DNA of 64,000 bases from Halopseudomonas pachastrellae (GCF_900114765.1 NZ_FOUD01000015.1:62001-126000); one strand, 5' to 3'; shown: positions 1 through 10,602, numbered from the stretch's first letter. Made by a program: numbers and translations. The notes: generated from the sequence alone by a model not told the origin.

Positions 1-29
1 AGTTTGACGATATGAAGTCGCGCTTCTAA
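1..29 (+). CDS. C-terminal end of an upstream gene (partial)
   Basis: One frame, beginning at base 3, runs FDDMKSRF and stops at TAA (27-29). An intrinsic terminator begins 15 bases later, which supports a real gene ending here. Only eight residues are visible, so the product cannot be named. Confidence 0.45.
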
Positions 30-43
30 CGTCTGACTGAACT

Positions 44-84
44 AAAAAGCCCGCCCGGTGCAATGTGCCGAGCGGGCTTTTTTG
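44..84 (+). terminator. Rho-independent terminator
   Basis: AAAAAGCCCGC (44-54) pairs with GCGGGCTTTTT (72-82), and a short inner CGG/CCG pair closes the loop. A run of seven T follows the GC stem. It sits just after the partial gene at the left edge and probably ends its transcript. Confidence 0.85.
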
Positions 85-365
85 TGGCTGTTTTCTACGT
101 TGAGCTGTTGCTGAGTCAGCTTTTCGCCTTCACGGCGAGCCAAGGGGAGCTGCTTGCCCAGCTCCCCTTAGGGTTCGCTGTGTTGCTCGATTTATCGGGG
201 AGACCTCGCCGGCCACTCAAAAACTCGTCGCTAGGCTCCTCAGACATCCTATGACTCTTTTTCCCGATCAATCTGCGCTATTCGCTCGCGTAAAGGGGAG
301 CTGCATGTGCACACTTGACCATCCGAGCATTCGGCAAGCTGTCGTGACGCGTTTGGGCTTGCTGC
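85..365. other. Non-coding stretch with repeated boxes
   Basis: No convincing gene lies between the terminator and the 3' end of ptrB. The stretch holds an 11-bp inverted repeat (142-169) and a further direct copy of the same AAGGGGAGCTG box at 293-303. It has the look of a dispersed intergenic element, but I cannot name its family from one copy. Confidence 0.5.
142..169. repeat. Inverted repeat, hairpin
   Basis: AAGGGGAGCTG (142-152) and CAGCTCCCCTT (159-169) are perfect 11-bp arms around a 6-base loop. Flanking GCGA and TCGC-like bases extend the pairing imperfectly. There is no T tract on either side, so it is not a standard terminator. It could still act as a 3' stabilising hairpin for ptrB, which ends at 366 on the minus strand. 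Confidence 0.7.
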
Positions 366-2384
366 TTATCCGATGACCCTCAGCAAAAACGCATACTCCT
401 CCGCCACCTCCCGCATGGCCTGATAGCGTCCGCTTGCGCCGCCATGGCCGGCAGTCATTTGGGTGCGTAGCAGCAGTGGCTCGTCGTTGCTGCGTGTGGC
501 GCGCAGGCGGGCGACCCATTTGGCCGCTTCCCAGTACTGCACGCGCACATCGTGATAACCCGCGGTGACCAGCAGGGCAGGGTAGGCCTGTGCCCTGACG
601 TTTTCATATGGCGCGTAACCCTTGATGCGTGCGGCGACCTCGGGCTCTGCAGGGTTTCCCCATTCTTCATATTCGCCAATGGTCAGCGGCAGCTCCGGGT
701 TGTTCATGGTGTTCCACACGTCGACGAAGGGCACGTCTGCCACGGCGGCGCGGAACAGCTCGGGGCGCTGGTTGATCACATTGCCGATCAGCAAGCCACC
801 AGCGCTACCGCCAGCGATGGCCAGCTGGCTGCTGTCGGTCTTGCCAAGTGAAATGAGTTGCTCGGCGCAGCGGATAAAGTCGCTGAAGGTGTTCGCCTTG
901 TGCTCCAGTTTGCCTTGCTGGTACCAGTTCTCGCCCATGTCGGCGCCGCCACGGACGTGGGCGATTGCAAAGCGCCAGCCGCGCTGCAGCAGGGACAGGC
1001 GGGCATGGGAAAACCAGGGGTCCATGCTGGCGCCATAGGCACCATAGCCGTACAGATACAGCGGGCTACTGCCCTGGGTATTGACCGGTTCTATCAGGCT
1101 GATGGGGATACGCGCACCGTCGTCGGCCACGGCCCACAGGCGCTGGACCTGATAATCGTCAGGTGAGAACTGACCTTCCACCGGCGTGGTGCGCAGGACG
1201 CGTTGGCTACCGTCTGCCAGCGTGAGGGCGAGTATCTCGGCCGGCCGATTCAGCGATTCATAGCGCAGGCGTACCTGAGGGCTGTTGTACTGTTCCCCGC
1301 CTTGCACATGCAGGCTGTAGACCGCGTCAGGCATCTCGACCAGATAGCCTGGGCTGTTGTTGGGTTGCACTTCCAGCTGAACCAGGCCGGCGTTGCGGTA
1401 CTGCAGGATCAGCGCGCTGCGCTGCAGTTCTACGCCTTCGAGCGTGCGGCTGTCGTCAACGGCGCGTAGCACCTGCCAGTTATCCTCTCCGGGCATTGCC
1501 GGATCGCAGACAAACAACCCGAAGTTCTCGCCCAGGCTGTTGCTGCGAATCACAAAGCCCTGTTCGCCGTGGTCGGCATCGTACTCATGGCCGCTGCGAC
1601 GGGGCGCCAGATACTGCAGAGGTGTCGCTGGTTCATCCGCTGGCAGGTACTGCAGCTCGCTGGTGTTCTTGCTGCTGCTGGCCACGCAGATATAGCGGTC
1701 CGAGCTGCTGCGGTACACATCCAGATAGAACAGCGGGTCGTTTTCTTCAAATACCCTTACCGGGTCGGCATCCTGACGCAGGCGCCAGAGTGTGGCTGGG
1801 CGGGCGCTGGCATCCAGGCTGATGGCAAACAGCGTGCGGTTGTCATTGGCCCAGCACAGGGTGCCGGCAGCCTGCTCCAGAGGCAGGCTGTATTGCTGCT
1901 CGTCTATCAGGCTGCGTACAAACAGCTGATACACCTCGTTGCCCTGGGTATCGAGGCTGTAGGCCAGCCAGTTCTGGTCCGGGCTGACGCTGAAATCGCC
2001 CACCTCAAGAAATGGGTGCTGCTCGGCCAGCTGGTTTGGGTCCAGCAGTAACTGCTCGCTGGCTGTATCGATCTCAAGGCTAAGCTCGGACTGGCGCTGG
2101 CAGCGGTAGTAGCGCGGATACTCTGCGCCTGCCTCGGTGCGCTGATAGTAGAGCCAATTGTCGCGTACGCTGGGCAGGCCGAGATCGGTCTCGCGGATGC
2201 GTCTGCGAATTTCCTGGAACAGCTGCTCGCGCAGCGAGTGTGCGGGAGCGAGCCATTGCTCCGTGTAGTGGTTTTCGGCTTCCAGGTAGGCGATGACATC
2301 AGCGTTGTCGCGCTCCTGCAGCCATTGATAAGGGTCGGTGCCGGCAACGCGGCGAGCTTGCGGGGCTTTCAGGTCAGGACGCAT
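366..2384 (-). CDS. ptrB: Oligopeptidase B (S9 prolyl oligopeptidase family)
   Basis: A cytosolic serine peptidase that cleaves short peptides after Lys or Arg. The 672 residues are close to the roughly 686 of E. coli PtrB. The N-terminal part is the beta-propeller that limits substrate size. The C-terminal alpha/beta hydrolase domain carries the nucleophile motif GGSAGG (Ser about 527), an Asp at about 612 (GYHDVRV) and a His at about 647 (TAGHGG). There is no signal peptide. It is transcribed away from the small membrane protein gene at 2438, with only 53 bp between the two starts. A general prolyl oligopeptidase is the alternative, but the Asp/Glu-rich region before the nucleophile and the overall length fit oligopeptidase B. 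Confidence 0.9.
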   Translation of the reverse strand: MRPDLKAPQARRVAGTDPYQWLQERDNADVIAYLEAENHYTEQWLAPAHSLREQLFQEIRRRIRETDLGLPSVRDNWLYYQRTEAGAEYPRYYRCQRQSELSLEIDTASEQLLLDPNQLAEQHPFLEVGDFSVSPDQNWLAYSLDTQGNEVYQLFVRSLIDEQQYSLPLEQAAGTLCWANDNRTLFAISLDASARPATLWRLRQDADPVRVFEENDPLFYLDVYRSSSDRYICVASSSKNTSELQYLPADEPATPLQYLAPRRSGHEYDADHGEQGFVIRSNSLGENFGLFVCDPAMPGEDNWQVLRAVDDSRTLEGVELQRSALILQYRNAGLVQLEVQPNNSPGYLVEMPDAVYSLHVQGGEQYNSPQVRLRYESLNRPAEILALTLADGSQRVLRTTPVEGQFSPDDYQVQRLWAVADDGARIPISLIEPVNTQGSSPLYLYGYGAYGASMDPWFSHARLSLLQRGWRFAIAHVRGGADMGENWYQQGKLEHKANTFSDFIRCAEQLISLGKTDSSQLAIAGGSAGGLLIGNVINQRPELFRAAVADVPFVDVWNTMNNPELPLTIGEYEEWGNPAEPEVAARIKGYAPYENVRAQAYPALLVTAGYHDVRVQYWEAAKWVARLRATRSNDEPLLLRTQMTAGHGGASGRYQAMREVAEEYAFLLRVIG

Positions 2385-2437
2385 GTTGTAAAAACCGTTA
2401 TGATGGCGCGGTCATTTTTTGGGTTAGGTGCCGGCCA

Positions 2438-2824
2438 ATGTTCAATGAAGCAGAGTATCAGTCAGTCTGGTGGGTCTATCTGGCCGCTGCCGGTGGTTGC
2501 TGGCTGGTCTGGTGGAAGATTACCGCGCTGGCGCGCTGGTGGTTTGTACGTGAGCCGCTGTGCCTGATCATGGCTGTGCTGCTGTTCACGCCGATGCCGG
2601 TAGAGCAGGGCGGTGGCTGGTATGCGCCAGCGTTTCTCATCTACCTGCTCGATACAATTTTGTCGACCGGCGACAATGGCCCTCGTGCACTGGCCGAGAT
2701 CAGTATCACGCTGTCGATCGCGGCAGTCTGCTGGTTGGTTTACGCCGCCATTCGCGTTGTGGTCATGCGCTGGTGGCGGCGCACACACCCGGCCGACGAG
2801 CAGCAGGCGCCGGCCGAGTCCTAG
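2438..2824 (+). CDS. Small inner-membrane protein, unknown function
   Basis: 128 residues with about three hydrophobic segments (roughly 13-28, 40-52 and 94-112) and a charged, Ala/Glu-rich tail. The central segment has the look of a short loop (ILSTGDNGPRA). An AGGTG ribosome site lies 8 bases before the ATG. It is divergent from ptrB and ends 10 bp before the convergent TetR gene. I do not recognise a family with a known function. Similar small membrane proteins occur in pseudomonads, which is recalled rather than checked. Confidence 0.7.
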   Translation: MFNEAEYQSVWWVYLAAAGGCWLVWWKITALARWWFVREPLCLIMAVLLFTPMPVEQGGGWYAPAFLIYLLDTILSTGDNGPRALAEISITLSIAAVCWLVYAAIRVVVMRWWRRTHPADEQQAPAES

Positions 2825-2834
2825 TCGGCAGCGG

Positions 2835-3416
2835 TTACTCGCCGTTGCGTTGCTCGTGCATCATGCGCGCAAGGCGCATGACCTGCTCCTGAAACTCGGT
2901 ACGCTGGGCATCGGTCATTGGGCACATGCCTAGTTGCTCAAACAGGCGATAGCCGCGCACTGAGAAGAACAGGATCGCCGCCTGAGCCAGGCCCAGCGGT
3001 GACTTCTCAAGAATATCGAACAGGCCTTCGACGTTGTCGGCACTGGTTTGCAGCAAAGCCGGGTTGCTGGCGGCGGCGGCAAAGATGGCCGAGTCCAGAT
3101 TCTTTTCTTCGCTTGATTCGCTCATGTTGCTCAGTAGCAATGCCTTGAGCTCGCGCATCGGCTCATCGGGCAGCACGCTCTCATAAGCGCCCCAGCGCAC
3201 ACGGAAGCGCTCAAGGCGGTATTCAATCATGGCGGTCAGCAGGGCATCCCGGTCAGGGAACATCTGCTGCAGGGTGGATTCTTCAATCTTGCTGCGTTCA
3301 CTCAGGCTGGCAAAGGTGAGTTGCGATGCGCCGAGCTCGCTGACGATGGCTTCCGCTGCGCGGAAAATAATGACTTTGAGTGCATCCGGGTTCTGACTGC
3401 TGACCGTGGTATCCAC
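2835..3416 (-). CDS. TetR-family transcriptional regulator
   Basis: 193 residues with a TetR-type helix-turn-helix at about 15-60 (IVSELGASQLTFASLSERSK, then the STLQQMFPDRDALLTAM recognition region). The ligand-binding domain is divergent and ends in a charged helix. The start is GTG at 3416, with an AGGGGG ribosome site 8 bases upstream. It is convergent with the small membrane protein gene. Nothing in the neighbourhood shows its target. The upstream region 3417-3616 holds no other gene. Confidence 0.82.
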   Translation of the reverse strand: MDTTVSSQNPDALKVIIFRAAEAIVSELGASQLTFASLSERSKIEESTLQQMFPDRDALLTAMIEYRLERFRVRWGAYESVLPDEPMRELKALLLSNMSESSEEKNLDSAIFAAAASNPALLQTSADNVEGLFDILEKSPLGLAQAAILFFSVRGYRLFEQLGMCPMTDAQRTEFQEQVMRLARMMHEQRNGE

Positions 3417-3616
3417 TGGTGGCCCCCTGTGAAAGACTGTCCTGCTCGCCGCCGACGGTCAGGTCATCGGGCGAGGGTGGTAGAGGTGATCTAACTGCGG
3501 CATCCAGGGGCTGCCCAGGGCGGGAGCGGGAGGTTGGATGGCCTATGCAATAGCGCATAGGGTAGCCCGTTGGGGCGAAGGAGGCGAGTGCTTTTTGGCT
3601 GATGTGCAGGCAATAA

Positions 3617-3640
3617 AAAACCCGGCCTGAGCCGGGTTTT
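3617..3640 (-). terminator. Terminator of the cold-shock gene
   Basis: AAAACCCGGC (3617-3626), loop CTGA, GCCGGGTTTT (3631-3640). Read on the minus strand the stem is followed by TTTTTT. It lies 15 bp after the cold-shock stop codon. Confidence 0.9.
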
Positions 3641-3655
3641 CTTCAGAGCATCGGA

Positions 3656-3862
3656 TTAGCCGATGATCTGAATGTTTGCAGCCTGCTTGCCCTTCGGACC
3701 AGTGGTCACGTCGAAAGACACTTTCTGGTTCTCAGCCAGGGACTTGAAGCCCTGAACTTTGATCTCGGAGAAGTGGGCGAACAGATCGTCTCCACCGCCG
3801 TCCGGAGTGATGAAACCAAAACCTTTAGTGTCGTTGAACCACTTGACTGTACCAGTTGCCAT
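3656..3862 (-). CDS. Cold-shock domain protein (CspA/CapB type)
   Basis: A 68-residue single OB-fold nucleic-acid chaperone. Both RNA-binding motifs are present: KGFGFI (RNP1, about 13-18) and DLFAHF (RNP2, about 27-32). The start [17 protein letters not shown] is canonical. It is monocistronic, with its own terminator and an intergenic space of about 280 bp upstream (3863-4144), consistent with the long leader common in cold-shock genes. I could not settle the promoter. Whether it is cold-induced or constitutive cannot be read from the protein. Confidence 0.95.
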   Translation of the reverse strand: MATGTVKWFNDTKGFGFITPDGGGDDLFAHFSEIKVQGFKSLAENQKVSFDVTTGPKGKQAANIQIIG

Positions 3863-4144
3863 TTCAGCTAATTCCTATCAGATTGAAATACTTGAGCTTT
3901 CACTCAATTAAGCGTGGGAATCAAAGATTACGAGATGACAAACTTACGTACTGAGAAGTGCGTTTGCAGCCTACAACTCTATCTCTTGAAAACCTACGCG
4001 CTCACTCTGCGCCTTTCAGTACAACAAGTCAAGGGATCTTGACAGCCGTCCTTGGACGCGAATAAACAGCATTGAGTATACGTCAGATTCAGAAAATCAC
4101 ACCCTTGTTCCAATTTTTTTTTAAGCCCGCGCAAAGCCCCGTCC

Positions 4145-5860
4145 TCAGGGCGTTGCAGCCGCTCTGCGGTAGGGATAAACGTCAATCACCTGGCCGGCCT
4201 CGATCTGCGCCTGCAGGCTTTTCCAGTAGCTCGCCTCAAACAGGTCGCCATGCATGCCGGCGAACTGACGGCGGTGACGAATATCGGCAAACAGAAACAC
4301 CGGGAACTCTTCCGGAAAAACGTCGTTGGGCGCGACCGAGTACCAGGGCTCGGAGGCCATCTCCTGCTCCGGGTACAGCGGCTCGGGTATGACGCGAAAG
4401 TTAACCTCGGTCAGATAGCTGATTTCGTCGTAGTCGTAGAACACCACGCGCCCGTGGCGGGTGACGCCGAAGTTTTTCAGCAGCATATCCCCGGGGAAAA
4501 TATTGGCCGCTGCCAGCTCCTTGATGGCCTTGCCGTAGTCGAGCAGGGCATCGTGCGTTTGCGTTTCGCTGGCATGCTCCAGATAGATGTTCAGCGGGGT
4601 CATGCGGCGCTCGGTCCAGCAGTGGCGAATCAGGATGCTGTCGCCTTCTTCTATTACGGTAGAGGGCGCTACCTCCAGTAGCTCGCGCAGGCATTCGGGG
4701 TCGAAGCGGTCACGGGGAAAGCGGAAGTCGGCAAATTCCTGGGTGTCGGCCATGCGCCCGACGCGGTCATGACGTTTTACCAGGCGGTATTTTTCGATGA
4801 CGGTTGCGCGGTCGATGTTCTTGGACGGCGCAAAGCGGTCCTTGATGATCTTGAACACGGTGTTGAAGCCGGGCAGGGTGAATACGCTCATCACCATGCC
4901 GCGCACGCCGGGTGCCATGATGAAACGATCATCTGAGTTGGCCAGGTGAGCAATCAGCGCACGATAGAATTCTGATTTGCCCTGCTTGTAAAACCCGATG
5001 GCGGTGTACAGCTCGGCCAGGTGCTTGCCGGGAATCAACTGCTTGACGAAGCCGATCAGCTCGCTGGGTACCGCACACTCGACCATGAAGTAGGAGCGGG
5101 TGAAGGAAAAGATGATCGAGACTTCGGACTCGTCGGTAATCACGGTGTCGACGCTGATGCCCTGATGTTCGCGGTGGACCAGCGGCAGCACAAACGGCCA
5201 TTGCTCATGCTGGCTGATCAGGCGCCCGACCAGATAGGCGCCCTTGTTGCGATAGAACACGCTCTGCACCATCTCGGCCGTCAGGCCGCGGTCCATCTGC
5301 GCCCAATCAGGCAAGCCCTGCTGCAACTCAGTGACGATCATCTCGACATCGCGGGTCATGTCTTCCCAGGGCACATCAAAGCTGTATTCGCTGAGAATCT
5401 GATGGGCCAGATCGTGCAGCGAGCCTTCGGAAATGAAGCCGCGGGTCAGGGCGATGCGTGATGGGGGGCGGCTGACGGGCCGGGTGCTGTGCACGAACAT
5501 GGTTTTATCGCTGATCTGATCGTGCTGGTGCAGGCTGCAGAAAATGGAGTTGAACCAGGTTTCGGCCAGTTCATCGTCAAAGCGCTGGTCAATCAGATGG
5601 ATGTAGGCCTCACGAATTCCCGGCCATGCCTCGACGTCCAGTACCTGAGGCCCAAATGTACTCTGAGTCAGTCCGTCGGCTGTTTCCTGCACCTGCTCTT
5701 CGTAGGCGTTGATGCGCAGGGTGGACGCCTCCTGAATATCATTCCAGCGAGCTTGCTCGAAGCGCGCCCGGGCGCCGGAGGTAAGGTCGCGAAAGAGTCG
5801 ACGGTAGCGGTCGAAGCCTGACAGTATCTGCTGGGCTATCTGGTCTGAAGATTGGGGCAT
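4145..5860 (-). CDS. aceK: Isocitrate dehydrogenase kinase/phosphatase
   Basis: A bifunctional enzyme that phosphorylates isocitrate dehydrogenase, inactivating it, and reverses this. It thereby controls flux into the glyoxylate shunt during growth on acetate or fatty acids. The 571 residues match the family length (about 577). Recognisable AceK segments include the P-loop-like [17 protein letters not shown] at about 317-333 and the acidic YDYDEISYL region near 455, next to the kinase active site. It stands alone here: no aceA, aceB or icd is adjacent. Downstream (minus strand) 282 bp separate it from the cold-shock gene. Confidence 0.95.
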   Translation of the reverse strand: MPQSSDQIAQQILSGFDRYRRLFRDLTSGARARFEQARWNDIQEASTLRINAYEEQVQETADGLTQSTFGPQVLDVEAWPGIREAYIHLIDQRFDDELAETWFNSIFCSLHQHDQISDKTMFVHSTRPVSRPPSRIALTRGFISEGSLHDLAHQILSEYSFDVPWEDMTRDVEMIVTELQQGLPDWAQMDRGLTAEMVQSVFYRNKGAYLVGRLISQHEQWPFVLPLVHREHQGISVDTVITDESEVSIIFSFTRSYFMVECAVPSELIGFVKQLIPGKHLAELYTAIGFYKQGKSEFYRALIAHLANSDDRFIMAPGVRGMVMSVFTLPGFNTVFKIIKDRFAPSKNIDRATVIEKYRLVKRHDRVGRMADTQEFADFRFPRDRFDPECLRELLEVAPSTVIEEGDSILIRHCWTERRMTPLNIYLEHASETQTHDALLDYGKAIKELAAANIFPGDMLLKNFGVTRHGRVVFYDYDEISYLTEVNFRVIPEPLYPEQEMASEPWYSVAPNDVFPEEFPVFLFADIRHRRQFAGMHGDLFEASYWKSLQAQIEAGQVIDVYPYRRAAATP

Positions 5861-5965
5861 GGAGGGCCTGCGAGCTGAGGGGCTAAAGCTCGCAGCATAG
5901 CCAGTTGGCTACCTGCGCGGCAACACCGTCGCCGAGGGCGGCGGTGTTGCGCGGTGGGTTGGCGC

Positions 5966-6940
<975 letters not shown>

Positions 6941-7050
6941 GGTGGCGACTCCTTGGTAACGATGGCAGCAGGGTGGGCCAATCAGCCTATGCTGGGCGGG
7001 TATTAACGTCAATTGGCTGAACCATGCGCTGCCTTGCTGGTCAATTGCGC

Positions 7051-8121
7051 ATGACTCGTCGATCCAAGGTTGGTTGGTCCATTCTGGTTCTGCTGGCACT
7101 GCTGTTGCTGGCAGTGCATCTGCTGTTGCCGGTTTTTATCAAAGACATCATGAATCGCAAGATGGCCGATATGGGCGACTATCGTGGCCATGTGGACGAT
7201 GTTGATATTGTGCTGTGGCGTGGCGCCTACCGGCTCAACCAGCTGAATATTGTCAAGGTAGACGGTGAGCAGCAGGTGCCTTTTGTGCGTTTGCCGCGCA
7301 CCGATATCAAAATGCGCCTGCGCCCGCTCTGGGAGAGCGGCAGTATCGTTGCTGAGGTAGACCTGTACTCCCCGCAGCTGAATTTTGTCGACGGCGACAG
7401 TGAGCAGCAAAAGCAGACGGGCGAGGGCGTTGGCTGGCGTCAGGCGCTGCAGGAGCTGATTCCGGTGCGGCTGGACCGGGTGGAAATCTACGATGGCGAA
7501 GTGGCGTTCCGTAACTTTCACTCCGAGCCGCCGGTTAACTTGTACGTCAATCAATTGCACCTGACGGCGCACAATCTGACCAACGCCGAGCAGCGCGAAG
7601 GCGCGCGCGATGCAGACCTGCAGGGCGAAGGTTTGTTGCTTGCCCATGCGCCTGTGCAGTTTTCCTCGCGCTTCGACCCCTTGGGTGATTGGGAGAACGC
7701 CGACATGCGCTTGCGCGTAACGGATGTCGAGCTGCCGAGGCTGAATGACTTTGCCACTGCGTATGGGCGTTTTGATTTTAATGACGGCACCGGCGACCTT
7801 GTGATGGAGGCCGAGGTGCGCGACGGTCAGATGCAGGGGTATATCAAGCCGCTGGTGCGCGGTGCAGACATCTTTGATGTCCAGCAGGACTTGCGCAACC
7901 CGGACAAGAGCCTGATTCGCGGGCTGTGGGAGGCGGTTGTCGGCGGTGGACAGCAGCTGCTGCAGAATCAGCAGGCTGATCAGTTTGCCACCCGTGTCGA
8001 TCTGGAAGGCTCCGTTCGTTCTCCTGATCTCAGCGCCTGGCAGGCGTTCTTCAATATTCTGCGCAATGCCTTTGTTGAGGCGTTTACCAGTCGCTTTGAA
8101 CGGGTCGACCCCGACCAATAA
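7051..8121 (+). CDS. DUF748/AsmA-like envelope protein
   Basis: 356 residues from the second ATG (MTRRSKVGW), chosen because it puts a single membrane anchor (about 8-26) right after a basic start. An ATG at 7024 is possible. The rest is beta-rich and periplasmic, with repeats of the form [13 protein letters not shown] and the [12 protein letters not shown] strand typical of DUF748 proteins. These are related to AsmA/TamB-like proteins that bridge the envelope, but their exact role is unsettled. The gene reads toward moxR. Confidence 0.75.
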   Translation: MTRRSKVGWSILVLLALLLLAVHLLLPVFIKDIMNRKMADMGDYRGHVDDVDIVLWRGAYRLNQLNIVKVDGEQQVPFVRLPRTDIKMRLRPLWESGSIVAEVDLYSPQLNFVDGDSEQQKQTGEGVGWRQALQELIPVRLDRVEIYDGEVAFRNFHSEPPVNLYVNQLHLTAHNLTNAEQREGARDADLQGEGLLLAHAPVQFSSRFDPLGDWENADMRLRVTDVELPRLNDFATAYGRFDFNDGTGDLVMEAEVRDGQMQGYIKPLVRGADIFDVQQDLRNPDKSLIRGLWEAVVGGGQQLLQNQQADQFATRVDLEGSVRSPDLSAWQAFFNILRNAFVEAFTSRFERVDPDQ

Positions 8122-8270
8122 GAGCGACTGCGTCTATCTCGTAATGGCTGATAGTCCGGCATCAGCCGGGCTTTGGTTCTGGCTGCCCGCGTTTACAGTG
8201 CAAACAGGCACAGGCTATAGTTTTCGATCTTTTTTCTGGTTCAACACGGCTTCGGCCCAAGGAATATCCG

Positions 8271-9116
8271 ATGAAGTTCGAAGGTACTCAGTCTTACGTC
8301 GCTACCGACGACCTGAAACTGGCGGTTAACGCTGCCATCACACTGGAACGCCCGCTGCTAATCAAGGGTGAGCCGGGCACCGGTAAAACCATGCTGGCCG
8401 AACAACTGGCCGAGTCGCTGGGCGCCAAACTGATTACCTGGCACATCAAGTCCACCACCAAGGCTCACCAGGGGTTGTACGAGTACGACGCGGTCAGCCG
8501 TCTGCGTGACTCGCAGCTGGGTGTCGACAAGGTCCATGACGTTGCCAACTACATCAAAAAAGGCAAGCTGTGGGAGGCGTTCGAGTCTGAAGAGCGCGCC
8601 ATCCTGCTGATCGATGAGATCGACAAGGCTGACATCGAGTTTCCGAACGACCTGCTGCAAGAACTCGACAAGATGGAGTTCTACGTTTACGAGACCAACC
8701 AGACGATCAAGGCCAAGCAGCGCCCGATCATCATCATCACCTCGAACAACGAGAAAGAGCTGCCGGATGCGTTCCTGCGCCGCTGCTTCTTCCACTACAT
8801 CGCCTTCCCTGATCGCGACACCATGAAGAAAATCGTGGACGTGCACTTCCCGAAAATCGAAAGCGCACTGCTGTCCGAAGCCATGGACATCTTCTTTGAT
8901 GTCCGCAAGGTGCCGGGCCTCAAGAAAAAGCCCTCTACTTCCGAGCTGGTCGACTGGCTGAAGCTGCTGATGGCCGATCAGATCCCTGAGGCCGTGCTGC
9001 GTGACCGTGATCCGACCAAGGCCATCCCGCCGCTGTATGGCGCGCTGGTCAAGAACGAGCAGGACGTGCAGCTGCTGGAGCGCCTGGCGTTCATGACGCG
9101 TCGTCAGAATCGCTAA
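8271..9116 (+). CDS. MoxR-type AAA+ ATPase
   Basis: 281 residues. Walker A is GEPGTGKT (about 34-41) and Walker B is LLIDEIDKAD (about 111-120), with a sensor-1 Asn in ITSNNEKELP and the arginine-bearing FLRRCFF. MoxR ATPases act as chaperones that assemble or activate complexes, usually with a VWA-domain protein encoded next door, as here. The ribosome site is AAGGA, 8 bases before the ATG. The gene is separated from its VWA partner by a 103-nt nested inverted repeat. Confidence 0.92.
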   Translation: MKFEGTQSYVATDDLKLAVNAAITLERPLLIKGEPGTGKTMLAEQLAESLGAKLITWHIKSTTKAHQGLYEYDAVSRLRDSQLGVDKVHDVANYIKKGKLWEAFESEERAILLIDEIDKADIEFPNDLLQELDKMEFYVYETNQTIKAKQRPIIIITSNNEKELPDAFLRRCFFHYIAFPDRDTMKKIVDVHFPKIESALLSEAMDIFFDVRKVPGLKKKPSTSELVDWLKLLMADQIPEAVLRDRDPTKAIPPLYGALVKNEQDVQLLERLAFMTRRQNR

Positions 9117-9219
9117 CAGGTCGTTGAAACGCTAACTGCGTGGAGATTGCGGCTTTAATGTCAGGCCTGCTGTGCCGTAGCCTGACATTGGCCGCCTCGC
9201 CGACGTTTTCAACAACCTG
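9117..9219. repeat. Long nested inverted repeat between moxR and the VWA gene
   Basis: Outer arms: CAGGTCGTTGAAACG (9117-9131) and CGTTTTCAACAACCTG (9204-9219). Middle: GCGGC (9149-9153) and GCCGC (9191-9195). Inner: AATGTCAGGC (9157-9166) and GCCTGACATT (9180-9189), perfect over 10 bp. All three pairs nest, so the whole spacer folds into one long interrupted hairpin. There is no T tract. It begins directly after the moxR stop and ends 15 bp before the VWA start. A dispersed REP-like element and an intra-operon mRNA structure both remain possible. Confidence 0.85.
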
Positions 9220-9234
9220 CCAAGGGGGTGCCCG

Positions 9235-10413
9235 ATGTTACTGGGCCTGTTCAATGAAATGCGTGCAGCCAAGGTGCCGGTATCGGTACGCGAGCTGCTG
9301 GACCTGATCAACGCGCTGAAGCACCACGTGGTGTTCGCCGATATGGACGAGTTCTACTATTTGGCGCGCACGGTGATGGTCAAGGACGAACGCCACTTCG
9401 ACAAGTTTGACCGTGCCTTTGGTGCCTATTTCAAGGGGCTGGAAAACCTTAACCAGCTGATTGAGGCGATGATTCCCGATGATTGGCTGCGCAAGGAGTT
9501 CGAGCGCATGCTGACCGAGGAAGAAAAGGCCAAGATCCAGACGCTCGGCGGACTCGACAAGCTGATCGAGGAGTTCAAAAAACGCCTTGAAGAGCAGAAA
9601 GAGCGCCATGAGGGCGGCAACAAGTGGGTTGGCACCGGTGGTACCAGTCCGTTTGGCTCCGGTGGTTTCAATCCCGAGGGGATTCGCGTCGGCGAGGCCG
9701 GCAAGCGCCAGGGCAAGGCCGTCAAGGTGTGGGATCAGCGCGAGTACAAGAACCTGGATGACCAGGTTGAACTGGGTACGCGCAATATCAAGGTCGCGCT
9801 GCGTCGCCTGCGCAAGTTCGCACGCCAGGGCGCGCACGATGAGCTGGATATCGACGGCACTATTGATCACACCGCCAAGGATGCGGGGTTGCTGAATATT
9901 CAGATGCGGCCGGAACGACGTAATGCGGTCAAGCTGTTACTGTTGTTCGATATCGGTGGCTCGATGGACGCGCACATCAAGGTGTGTGAAGAGCTGTTCT
10001 CTGCCTGCCGTACCGAGTTCAAGCACCTGGAGTATTACTACTTCCATAATTGCATTTACGAGTCGGTGTGGAAGAACAACATGCGCCGCACCAGCGAGCG
10101 TACCTCGACACTGGACCTGCTGCACAAGTACGGCCCGGACTACAAAGTGATCTTTGTGGGTGACGCTGCCATGGCGCCATACGAGATCACCCAGCCCGGC
10201 GGCAGTGTCGAGCACTGGAACGAAGAGGCTGGTTACGTCTGGATGCAGCGCTTTATGGAGAAGTACAAGAAGCTCATCTGGATCAACCCGTACCCCAAGG
10301 ATGCATGGGAGTACACCTCATCCACCAAGCTGATTCGTGAGCTGGTTGAAGACAAGATGTATCCCCTGACCCTGCAGGGTCTGGAAGACGGGATGAAGTA
10401 CCTTAGCAAGTAG
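9235..10413 (+). CDS. VWA-domain protein, MoxR partner (CoxE-like)
   Basis: 392 residues. The N-terminal half is helical and charged, with a Gly-rich linker at about 123-145 (GGNKWVGTGGTSPFGSGGF). The C-terminal half is a von Willebrand A fold with the metal-site motif FDIGGSMD at about 239-246. The usual DxSxS is DxGxS here. It probably works with the MoxR ATPase just upstream as a metal-insertion or complex-maturation chaperone. The client is not evident from the neighbours. The start is supported by AAGGGGG upstream of the ATG at 9235. Confidence 0.88.
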   Translation: MLLGLFNEMRAAKVPVSVRELLDLINALKHHVVFADMDEFYYLARTVMVKDERHFDKFDRAFGAYFKGLENLNQLIEAMIPDDWLRKEFERMLTEEEKAKIQTLGGLDKLIEEFKKRLEEQKERHEGGNKWVGTGGTSPFGSGGFNPEGIRVGEAGKRQGKAVKVWDQREYKNLDDQVELGTRNIKVALRRLRKFARQGAHDELDIDGTIDHTAKDAGLLNIQMRPERRNAVKLLLLFDIGGSMDAHIKVCEELFSACRTEFKHLEYYYFHNCIYESVWKNNMRRTSERTSTLDLLHKYGPDYKVIFVGDAAMAPYEITQPGGSVEHWNEEAGYVWMQRFMEKYKKLIWINPYPKDAWEYTSSTKLIRELVEDKMYPLTLQGLEDGMKYLSK

Positions 10414-10426
10414 TAGGTTTGTGCGC

Positions 10427-10452
10427 TCGGCCTCAGGCTCGCCTGGGGCCGA
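10427..10452. repeat. Hairpin after the VWA gene
   Basis: TCGGCCTCAGGC (10427-10438) pairs with GCCTGGGGCCGA (10441-10452) with a single mismatch and a 2-base loop. No T run follows, so termination would be inefficient. The remaining spacer to 10602 holds nothing recognisable. Confidence 0.6.
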
Positions 10453-10602
10453 ATGCCATCAGTGGTCCATGCCTTGAGTGTCTGACCTGCCGTGCCGCAA
10501 TGGTGCGGATGCTTGCTGCCTGTTGTGATTTCTCTACCGAATCTGCTTGGCGCTGTCGCTAACCACTACGGGTGATGGGCGCGGGCGTCGGCCTGTGGTC
10601 AA

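Noticed and set aside
4039-4066. TTGACA followed at 16 bp by AATAAA on the plus strand
   Set aside because: It points into the 3' end of aceK with no gene to serve, and the -10 match is poor.
7009-8118. A 369-residue open frame antisense to the DUF748 gene
   Set aside because: The plus-strand frame has a proper anchor and family signature; the minus frame has neither.
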